From an uncultured Clostridia bacterium (GTDB lineage: Bacteria > Bacillota > Clostridia > Oscillospirales > Oscillospiraceae), in NCBI GenBank assembly GCA_947169005.1, contig CAMVOG010000149.1, positions 1-6,040 of the forward strand: a stretch of 6,040 nt of DNA, in the 5' to 3' direction. Below the pieces are notes generated by a model. It searched no databases, was not told the origin of the DNA, and worked only from the letters and a program-made list of their open reading frames with translations. Positions 1-6,040 of this stretch are shown here, piece by piece (within the stretch, counting starts at the first letter, position 1; each line of letters starts with the position of its first letter). Both the position numbers and the translations under genes were made by a program.

Positions 1-403
1 CCTGGGCTGCCCCCTGGGCGAGGAGCTTCTGAAGCCCACCCGCCTCTATGCCAAAACCGTCGTTTCCGTGCTGCGGGACAAGCTCTTCACCATCAAGGGC
101 ATGAGCCACATCACCGGCGGCGGCATCTATGAGAATCTGCCCCGCATGCTGCCCGAGGACGTGCTGGCGGTGGTGGACCCCGCCTCCTGGACCCCCCATC
201 CCGTCTTCGCCGTGATGGAGAATCTGGGGAACATTCCCCGCCGGGATATGTACAATACCTTCAATATGGGCGTGGGCTTCATCATGGCCGTGGCCGCCGA
301 GGAGGCGGAGAAGGCCCTGGAGGCCCTGGGCTCTCTGGGCGAGACGCCCGCGGAGATTGGGGAGTGCGTTAAGGGAGTGAAAGGGGTCGAGTTGAAATGG
401 TAA
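1..403 (+). CDS. purM: AIR synthase PurM, C-terminal part (5' end outside window)
   Basis: Phosphoribosylformylglycinamidine cyclo-ligase closes the imidazole ring of FGAM with ATP to give AIR, in the cytoplasmic purine pathway. Only the last 133 residues are present, read in frame from base 2; the family is about 340-350 residues, so roughly the C-terminal 40% is seen. Visible family landmarks are PTRLYAKTV (fragment residues 12-20), KGMSHITGGGIYENLPR (32-48, the glycine-rich HITGGG segment) and MYNTFNMGVGFI (83-94). The open frame continues to the left edge, so the first ATG in frame (base 101, within KGMSHI) is internal and not a start. The stop TAA at 401-403 overlaps the purN start by 7 bases, indicating translational coupling. 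The identification is by motif recognition and is very secure; only the gene's full length is unknown. Confidence 0.96.
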   Translation, partial: LGCPLGEELLKPTRLYAKTVVSVLRDKLFTIKGMSHITGGGIYENLPRMLPEDVLAVVDPASWTPHPVFAVMENLGNIPRRDMYNTFNMGVGFIMAVAAEEAEKALEALGSLGETPAEIGECVKGVKGVELKW

Positions 404-1035
404 AGACAGCCGTGCTCGTTTCCGGCGGCGGCACCAACCTCCAAGCCATCCTGGACGCCTTGCTCTTTGAGGAGATCAAAAACTGCGAGCTCACCGCCGT
501 TATTTCCTCCACCCCCAACGCCTATGCCCTGGTCCGGGCCCAGAACGCCAAGGTCCCCACCTACGTGGTTGACGTGAATCTTTTCCCCAACCGCAGGACC
601 TTTACGGACGCCATTATCGACAAGCTCCGGGACCTGGATGTGGAGCTGGTGGTGCTGGCGGGCTTCCTTTACGTGCTGAGTCCCCGCTTCGTCTCCGTTT
701 TTGAAAACCGGGTCATCAACATCCACCCCTCACTGATCCCCGCCTTCTGCGGGGACGGCTGCTACGGTCTGCACGTCCATGAGAAGGTGCTGGCCTACGG
801 CGTGAAGGTGACCGGGGCCACCGCCCACTTCGTTTCCGAGGTCACGGACGCGGGGCCCGTCATCGCGCAGAAGGCCGTGGAGGTCAAGGAGGGCGACACG
901 CCGGAGATCTTGCAGCGCCGCGTGATGGAGGAGGCCGAGTGGCAGATCCTGCCCAAGGCCATTTCCCTTTACTGCGAGGGCCGTCTTAAAGTTGAGGGCC
1001 GTATCGTCCACGTACTGGAGGAGGGTGAAGCATGA
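397..1035 (+). CDS. purN: Phosphoribosylglycinamide formyltransferase PurN (GAR transformylase)
   Basis: Transfers the formyl group of 10-formyltetrahydrofolate to GAR, giving FGAR, in the cytoplasm. The product is 212 residues, the usual PurN size. Residues 5-18 hold the nucleotide-binding start AVLVSGGGTNLQAI. The catalytic triad known for E. coli PurN (Asn106, His108, Asp144) is matched by N108 and H110 in VINIHPSLIPAF and by D151 in SEVTDAGPVIAQ. The folate-loop segment GVKVTGATAHFV lies at 135-146. The stretch CGDGCYGLHVHE (118-129) is longer than the E. coli equivalent; I recall the same form from clostridial PurN. The ATG at 397 is preceded by AAGGGG (381-386), 10 bases away, and lies inside the end of purM; the stop overlaps the next gene by ATGA. 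No key residue is missing. Confidence 0.97.
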   Translation: MVKTAVLVSGGGTNLQAILDALLFEEIKNCELTAVISSTPNAYALVRAQNAKVPTYVVDVNLFPNRRTFTDAIIDKLRDLDVELVVLAGFLYVLSPRFVSVFENRVINIHPSLIPAFCGDGCYGLHVHEKVLAYGVKVTGATAHFVSEVTDAGPVIAQKAVEVKEGDTPEILQRRVMEEAEWQILPKAISLYCEGRLKVEGRIVHVLEEGEA

Positions 1036-1730
1036 CCATCGTTCCCATTTTGGAGCAAAACGAGTATCCCGGCCGCGGCATCGTCGTGGGCCGCTCCGCC
1101 TGCGGAAAATACGCCGTGGTGGCCTATTTCATCATGGGCCGCAGCGTCAACAGCCGCAACCGCGTCTTCCGCCCCACCGAGGACGGCATCCGCACCGAGG
1201 CCCACGATCCCGCCCTGCTGTCGGACCCCTCCCTCATCATTTATCATCCCGTCCGCCGCCTGGGGGACCGGCTGATCGTCACCAACGGCGACCAGACCGA
1301 CACGATCCGGGACTATCTGGCCGAGGGCAAATGCTTTGCCGCGGCTCTGCGCACCCGGACCTTTGAGCCGGACGAGCCCAACTTCACCCCCCGCATCTCC
1401 GCCCTGGTGGAAAAGGACGGAAGCTATACCCTCTCCATCTTGAAAAGCATGGGCGGGCGCTCCGAGAGCGTGCAGCGCTTCTTCTTCGAGTACCCCCAGC
1501 CCATTCCGGGCACCGGGCACTTTATCCACACCTATAAGGAGAACGGGAATCCCATCCCCTCCTTCTTCGGTGAGCCGGAGGAGATCGAGCTGCCCCCCGC
1601 CTCCCCCGCCGACTTTACCGAGACCGTGTGGAACGCTCTGAACGCGGACAACAAGGTTTCCCTCTATGTAAACTATATCTCCCTGGAGGACGGCAGCGAA
1701 ACGGTCATCATCAAGAATAAGCATGAATGA
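1032..1730 (+). CDS. purO: IMP cyclohydrolase, PurO family
   Basis: Likely catalyses the last purine step, closing FAICAR to IMP, in the cytoplasm. The 232-residue product resembles the PurO family first described in methanogenic archaea (Pfam IMP_cyclohyd), which is unrelated to the cyclohydrolase domain of ordinary PurH. Segments supporting this are YPGRGIVVGRSACGKYAVVAYF (12-33), IMGRSVNSRNRVF (34-46), TNGDQTD (84-90) and EPDEPNFTPRISALV (112-126). Its position directly before a formyltransferase that lacks a cyclohydrolase domain strongly supports the role. The start at 1032 is in ATGA overlap with the purN stop, and GGAGGAGGG (1017-1025) supplies the ribosome site about 7 bases upstream. 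Length is slightly above the roughly 200 residues of archaeal members. The family call rests on remembered motifs, not a search; the pathway role is supported by context. Confidence 0.88.
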   Translation: MTIVPILEQNEYPGRGIVVGRSACGKYAVVAYFIMGRSVNSRNRVFRPTEDGIRTEAHDPALLSDPSLIIYHPVRRLGDRLIVTNGDQTDTIRDYLAEGKCFAAALRTRTFEPDEPNFTPRISALVEKDGSYTLSILKSMGGRSESVQRFFFEYPQPIPGTGHFIHTYKENGNPIPSFFGEPEEIELPPASPADFTETVWNALNADNKVSLYVNYISLEDGSETVIIKNKHE

Positions 1731-1740
1731 TCATGTCTTT

Positions 1741-1768
1741 GAATGCTGAACTCCGAACTATGAACTGA
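1741..1768 (+). repeat. Degenerate 7-bp tandem repeat, four units, in the purO-purH gap
   Basis: Four consecutive heptads, GAATGCT, GAACTCC, GAACTAT and GAACTGA, fill most of the 53-base gap between the purO stop and the purH ribosome site (GAGGTG, 1771-1776). The shared core is GAACT; the last two positions vary. The tract is much more AT-rich than the flanking genes and shows no strong hairpin and no convincing -35/-10 pair. A related heptad tract lies before purD. Function is unknown. Confidence 0.6.
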
Positions 1769-1783
1769 ACGAGGTGACGCCCC

Positions 1784-2950
1784 ATGGCTGAACTGATTTT
1801 GAAATACGGCTGCAACCCCAACCAGAAGCCCGCCAAGGTGCTGCTGGACGCGCCGGAGCTTCCCTTCCGGGTGCTGAACGGGCGGCCCGGCTATATCAAT
1901 CTGCTGGACGCGCTGAACAGCTGGCAGCTCGTCACAGAGCTGAAGGAGGCGACGGGTCTGCCCGCCGCGGCCTCCTTCAAGCACGTCTCCCCCGCCGGAG
2001 CCGCCGTGGCGAAGCCGTTGACGGACGTGCTGAAAAAAATCTACTTCGTGGAGGGCATGGAGCTGAGCCCCATCGCCACGGCATACGTCCGGGCCCGGGG
2101 CGCGGATCGCATGTCCTCCTACGGGGACTGGATCGCCCTTTCCGACCCCTGTGATCAGGCGACCGCCGCCGTGATCGCCCGGGAGGTCTCCGACGGCATC
2201 ATCGCCCCCGATTATACGGAGGAGGCTTTGGAGCTGCTGCGGAAGAAGAAAAAGGGCAACTACGTTGTCCTGCAGATGGACCCCGCCTATCGGCCCGAGC
2301 CGGTGGAGCGCAAGCAGGTCTTCGGCATCACCTTCCAGCAGGGGCGCAACGAGCTGCGGCTGGATGAGAGCCTGCTGCAAAACGTGGTCACCAAGGCGAA
2401 GGACATCCCCGCCGAGGCGGCCCGTGACCTGCTCATTGCCCTCATCACGCTGAAATACACCCAGTCCAACTCCGTCTGCTACGTGAAGGACGGCCAGGCC
2501 ATCGGCGTCGGCGCGGGCCAGCAGTCCCGCGTCCACTGCACGCGGTTGGCGGGCAGCAAGGCGGACAACTGGTATCTGCGCCAGCATCCCCAGGTCCTCG
2601 CCCTGCCCTTCAAGGAGGGCATCGGCCGCGCCGACCGGGACAACACCATCGACGTGTATATTTCCGACGACTACGAGGACGTGCTGAGCCATTGGGAGGA
2701 TTTCTTCACGGAGAAGCCCGCCGTACTCACGAAGGAGGAGAAAAAAGCCTGGCTCGCTACCCTGGACGGCGTGGCCCTGGGCTCCGACGCCTTCTTCCCC
2801 TTTGGGGACAACATCGAGCGGGCCCACAAAAGCGGCGTCAACTACGTCGCCCAGCCCGGGGGCTCCGTGCGGGACGACAACGTGATCGAGACCTGTGACA
2901 AATACGGCATCGCCATGGCCTTCACGGGCGTGCGGCTGTTCCATCATTGA
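1784..2950 (+). CDS. purH: Stand-alone AICAR formyltransferase (PurH formyltransferase domain only)
   Basis: Transfers formyl from 10-formyltetrahydrofolate to AICAR, giving FAICAR, the substrate of the PurO encoded just upstream. At 388 residues it corresponds only to the C-terminal AICARFT domain of bifunctional PurH/ATIC (about 510-590 residues). The first residues, LKYGCNPNQKPA (6-17), match the start of that domain, so the N-terminal cyclohydrolase domain is absent rather than mutated. The catalytic Lys-His pair is K66-H67 in SFKHVSPAG. Other family segments are RARGADRMSSYGDWIALSD (103-121), KYTQSNSVCY (224-233), GAGQQSRVHCTRLAG (243-257), DAFFPFGDN (335-343) and the C-terminus RLFHH (384-388). 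The ATG is 7 bases after GAGGTG (1771-1776). I found no frameshift or missing active-site residue. The sequence is notably like the human ATIC domain. Confidence 0.96.
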   Translation: MAELILKYGCNPNQKPAKVLLDAPELPFRVLNGRPGYINLLDALNSWQLVTELKEATGLPAAASFKHVSPAGAAVAKPLTDVLKKIYFVEGMELSPIATAYVRARGADRMSSYGDWIALSDPCDQATAAVIAREVSDGIIAPDYTEEALELLRKKKKGNYVVLQMDPAYRPEPVERKQVFGITFQQGRNELRLDESLLQNVVTKAKDIPAEAARDLLIALITLKYTQSNSVCYVKDGQAIGVGAGQQSRVHCTRLAGSKADNWYLRQHPQVLALPFKEGIGRADRDNTIDVYISDDYEDVLSHWEDFFTEKPAVLTKEEKKAWLATLDGVALGSDAFFPFGDNIERAHKSGVNYVAQPGGSVRDDNVIETCDKYGIAMAFTGVRLFHH

Positions 2951-2962
2951 GGTCAGGAAACA

Positions 2963-2990
2963 GGACTTAGTACTCAGTACTCAGAATTTG
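2963..2990 (+). repeat. 7-bp tandem repeat, four units, in the purH-purD gap
   Basis: Heptads GGACTTA, GTACTCA, GTACTCA and GAATTTG follow each other in phase; two are identical and the outer two are degenerate. A still weaker unit, GGAAACA, lies at 2956-2962. The consensus G-N-A-C-T-C-A is close to the GAACTNN units before purH. The tract ends on the first base of the purD ribosome site. AGTAC-TCA-GTACT (2969-2981) could form only a weak five-pair hairpin. Function is unknown. Confidence 0.6.
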
Positions 2991-2994
2991 GAGG
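2990..2994 (+). promoter_or_regulatory. Ribosome binding site that fixes the purD start
   Basis: GGAGG lies 8 bases before ATG 3003. The same frame is open further upstream to an ATG at 2895 inside purH, but that extension would be 36 non-family residues and has no comparable site. The PurD family begins with the glycine-rich KVLVVGGGGREHA, which follows ATG 3003 directly. Confidence 0.85.
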
Positions 2995-3002
2995 ATTGGC
3001 TT

Positions 3003-4262
<1,260 letters not shown>

Positions 4263-4271
4263 CAGGTATGG

Positions 4272-4277
4272 AAGGAG
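4272..4277 (+). promoter_or_regulatory. Ribosome binding site favouring start 4283 of the membrane-protein gene
   Basis: AAGGAG ends 5 bases before ATG 4283. The alternative in-frame ATG at 4268 lies upstream of this site and has no good ribosome site of its own, so the later start is preferred; the difference is five residues. Confidence 0.7.
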
Positions 4278-4282
4278 ACGGC

Positions 4283-5080
4283 ATGAAAACAAGGTCCCGG
4301 CGGCGGGAGACGCTGCGCGAGCAGTTCAGGGCACATAAGGCCCTCACCGTCGTGTATTTCCTCATGCGGCTGGCGGTACTGCTGGTATTGGTGGCCTCCA
4401 TTCTGGAACGGGACTATCATGCCGTTTTCTACTGTCTGATCACGCTGCTGCTCTTTCTGGTCCCCACCTTTGTGGAGCGGCGCATCAAGATCGAGGTGCC
4501 GGACCTGCTGCATATTCTGATCCTGCTCTTCATTTTCGCCGCCCAGATTTTGGGTGAGATCCGGGAATACTACCTCACCTTCCCCTATTGGGACGCCATG
4601 CTCCACACCATCACAGGCTTTCTGGCGGCGGCCATCGGCTTTGCCTTCATTGATATCTGGAATTCCTCTGAGCACGCGGCCATGAAGCTCTCCCCTCTCT
4701 TCGCGGCCGTCTTCGCCTTCTGCTTTTCCATGACGGTGGGCGTTCTTTGGGAATTTTTCGAGTGCTTCATGGACCTGACCTTTCACACGGATATGCAGAA
4801 GGACACCGTGATCCCTGCCGTCAGCTCCGTTCTGCTGAACCCGGAGGGGCACAACGTCGTCGTTACCGTTCCGGTGGAGGAGCTGACGCTGGGGGACGTG
4901 ACCTTCGATGGGTATCTGGACGTGGGCCTGCGGGACACCATGAAGGACCTTTTCGTGAATTTCCTGGGAGCTCTGGTCTTTTCCGTGATTGGCTTTTTCT
5001 ATGTGAAAAAGCGAGGCAAATCCCGCTTTCTGCGCCAGATCATGCCGCGAAAGAAGACCGAAAATACAGAACGCAAATAA
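4283..5080 (+). CDS. Six-helix membrane protein, DUF2238 / E. coli YjdF-like
   Basis: A 265-residue integral membrane protein of unknown function. Hydrophobic segments are at about 21-41, 46-63, 73-92, 105-125, 137-160 and 220-241. The basic N-terminus (KTRSRRR) and basic C-terminal tail (KKRGKSRFLRQIMPRKK) both suggest a cytoplasmic location, which agrees with six helices. A polar loop of about 58 residues (161-218) would then face outside. Motifs YWDAMLHTITGF (102-113), WEFFECFMD (156-164) and RDTMKDLFVNFLGA (217-230) resemble the predicted-membrane-protein family DUF2238 (E. coli YjdF type); this is from memory and not searched. It should not be confused with the unrelated Bacillus YjdF that follows a riboswitch. 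The gene starts 20 bases after purD and is probably co-transcribed, ending at a terminator. No substrate or purine role can be read from the sequence. Confidence 0.82.
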   Translation: MKTRSRRRETLREQFRAHKALTVVYFLMRLAVLLVLVASILERDYHAVFYCLITLLLFLVPTFVERRIKIEVPDLLHILILLFIFAAQILGEIREYYLTFPYWDAMLHTITGFLAAAIGFAFIDIWNSSEHAAMKLSPLFAAVFAFCFSMTVGVLWEFFECFMDLTFHTDMQKDTVIPAVSSVLLNPEGHNVVVTVPVEELTLGDVTFDGYLDVGLRDTMKDLFVNFLGALVFSVIGFFYVKKRGKSRFLRQIMPRKKTENTERK

Positions 5081-5113
5081 AAAATCCTGCCACAGAAGTG
5101 GCAGGATTTTTTA
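5078..5113. terminator. Bidirectional intrinsic terminator between convergent genes
   Basis: A perfect inverted repeat, AAAATCCTGCCAC (5081-5093), loop AGAA (5094-5097) and GTGGCAGGATTTT (5098-5110), extends by three more A-T pairs to 5078 and 5113. The G/C-rich core is flanked by an A run on the left and a T run on the right, so it gives a stem plus U tract on either strand. It lies at the stop of the membrane-protein gene and 9 bases beyond the stop of the opposing glycyl radical enzyme gene. Confidence 0.93.
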
Positions 5114-5122
5114 GCTTCATTT

Positions 5123-6040
5123 TTACATGCTCAGCTCGGTACGGGAGATCAGATCGTTCTGACCGGTGCGGTGCATCTCCACGAAATAGACGGAGAAGCC
5201 CGCGATACGCACCACCAGATCCTTGTACTTTTCCGGGTCCTTCTGGGCCGCGCGCATGGTGTCGGAGGAAACGACGTTGATCTGCACCTCCATACCCAGC
5301 ATGTCGAAGAAGTAGGTCTTCAGAAGGTAGATCAGCTTCCCGACGCTCTCTTCCCCGTTCAGGCAGCTGGGGCTGAACTTCATGTTCAGCAGGGTGCCGT
5401 TGGCGAAGTTGCGGCAGTTGATGTTGCCCACGCTGTTCAGCACGCCGGTGGGGCCGTTCTTGTCCATGGACTGGACCGGGGAGATACCGTCGGCCAGCGG
5501 CTCGCCGCTCTTGCGTCCGTCGGGGGTGGCGGAGGTGGACAGGCCGAAGGCCACATTGGTGGTCACAGGCCAGAGCCCGGCGCTCCAACCGCCGCCACGG
5601 ATGCTGGAGCCCTTCTTCACGGCCTCAGCGAACACGTCGGAGGCCCAGCGGACCCAGGCGTCCGCCTCGGGATCGCCGTTGCCGTAGTGCGGCGCCTCGT
5701 TCTTGACGTAGTTGTACAGGTCCTCATGGCCCTCCCAGTTGTGCATGAGGGCGTCATACAGCTCCGCGGGCGTGCAGCGCTTGGTCTCCTCATCGAAGCA
5801 GAGACGCTTGATCATCTGCAGGGAGTCGGCCAGGTTTCCGATACCCACGCCGGCGATACCGGTGGAGTTGTATCTCGCGCCGCCCCACATGACGTCGGCG
5901 CCCTTCTCCATACAGCCGTCCATGGTAGAGGAGACGACGGGCAGGGGCATAAACTGGCGGGCGATATACTCAAAGCTGTTGGTAAGGCTGATGTGCATCT
6001 TGACAAAGAATTCCACCTGCTGCTTGTAGGCGTCCAGCAC
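5123..6040 (-). CDS. Glycyl radical enzyme, PFL2-like, C-terminal part (5' end outside window)
   Basis: The C-terminal 305 residues of a glycyl radical enzyme; the family is about 780-850 residues, so the thiyl-radical cysteine loop lies beyond the right edge. The first codon here is an internal GTG, and the frame is open to the edge. Family segments, in fragment numbering, are DGCMEKGADVMWGGARYN (41-58), GVGIGNLADSL (64-74), ATPDGRKSGEPLADGISP (171-188), DKNGPTGVLNSV (193-204) and VQINVV (252-257). The radical site is RIAGFSVYF (278-286), with the radical-bearing glycine at 281 (bases 5198-5200), 25 residues from the C-terminus. The form resembles the broad formate acetyltransferase/glycerol-dehydratase/decarboxylase group rather than classical PflB. 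The substrate cannot be assigned: lyase, dehydratase and decarboxylase members share these motifs. Activation by a radical-SAM activase is expected from the family; no activase is in the window. Confidence 0.93.
   Translation of the reverse strand: MLDAYKQQVEFFVKMHISLTNSFEYIARQFMPLPVVSSTMDGCMEKGADVMWGGARYNSTGIAGVGIGNLADSLQMIKRLCFDEETKRCTPAELYDALMHNWEGHEDLYNYVKNEAPHYGNGDPEADAWVRWASDVFAEAVKKGSSIRGGGWSAGLWPVTTNVAFGLSTSATPDGRKSGEPLADGISPVQSMDKNGPTGVLNSVGNINCRNFANGTLLNMKFSPSCLNGEESVGKLIYLLKTYFFDMLGMEVQINVVSSDTMRAAQKDPEKYKDLVVRIAGFSVYFVEMHRTGQNDLISRTELSM

Noticed and set aside
969..1724. Open frame on the - strand opposite purO
   Set aside because: G/V/D/A-rich antisense shadow of a gene with clear family motifs on the + strand.
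1731..1783. Possible internal promoter in the purO-purH gap
   Set aside because: TTGAAT at 1739 has no acceptable -10 box at 16-18 bases; the tract is better described as heptad repeats.
1673..2947. Long open frame (424 codons) on the - strand opposite purH
   Set aside because: It is a mirror of GC-ending codons in a secure gene, has low-complexity G/V/H-rich composition, matches no family I know, and lacks a ribosome site.
2969..2981. Attenuator hairpin AGTAC-TCA-GTACT before purD
   Set aside because: Only five pairs with a three-base loop and no U tract; too weak to call.
2895..3002. Upstream ATG extending purD by 36 residues into purH
   Set aside because: The extension is not PurD-like, while ATG 3003 has GGAGG at ideal distance and begins the family's glycine-rich start.
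4263..4282. Riboswitch before the YjdF-like membrane gene
   Set aside because: The gap is only 20 bases, and the riboswitch-linked Bacillus YjdF is a different protein family.
5040..5588. Alternate - strand frame overlapping the glycyl radical enzyme and the terminator
   Set aside because: It reads the glycyl radical gene in the wrong frame (R/G/P-rich) and crosses the terminator; the 5123-6040 frame carries all family motifs.
5123..6040. Specific assignment of the glycyl radical enzyme as HypD, CutC or PflB
   Set aside because: The C-terminal third shares only general family motifs with these as I recall them, and the diagnostic active-site loop is outside the window.

Overview
The window is a GC-rich, tightly packed bacterial segment. 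It holds the distal part of a de novo purine biosynthesis operon on the + strand, a membrane-protein gene at the operon's tail, a shared terminator hairpin, and the 3' end of a convergent glycyl radical enzyme gene. A high-GC anaerobic Firmicute (Clostridia, Oscillospiraceae/Ruminococcaceae-like) fits best. The reasons are the strong AGGAGG-type ribosome sites, the GC-ending codons, the gene order purM-purN-purO-purH(AICARFT only)-purD, and the oxygen-sensitive glycyl radical enzyme. This taxonomic call is inference.

Layout: 1-403 is the C-terminal part of purM (AIR synthase). It overlaps purN (397-1035, GAR formyltransferase), which overlaps an IMP cyclohydrolase of the PurO family (1032-1730) by ATGA. 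A 53-bp gap carrying degenerate 7-bp tandem repeats leads to a stand-alone AICAR formyltransferase (1784-2950). A second, 52-bp gap with a related 7-bp repeat leads to purD (GAR synthetase, 3003-4262). Twenty bases later begins a six-helix membrane protein resembling the DUF2238/E. coli YjdF-type family (4283-5080). A perfect hairpin with A and T flanks (5078-5113) closes the operon and also serves the opposing gene. On the - strand, 5123-6040 is the C-terminal third of a glycyl radical enzyme of the PFL2-like group, running off the right edge of the window.

How the genes work together: PurD makes GAR, PurN formylates it, PurM closes the imidazole ring to AIR, and the AICAR formyltransferase plus PurO carry out the last two steps to IMP. 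In most bacteria those last two steps sit on one bifunctional PurH. Here they are two adjacent genes, with an archaeal-type cyclohydrolase and a formyltransferase resembling the human ATIC domain. The membrane protein has no evident purine role, and the glycyl radical enzyme is a separate transcription unit.

I found no mobile element, CRISPR array, RNA gene or clearly unprecedented system. The points most worth a second look are the split PurH arrangement, the paired heptad repeats in the only two sizeable gaps of the purine operon, and the unassigned glycyl radical enzyme.
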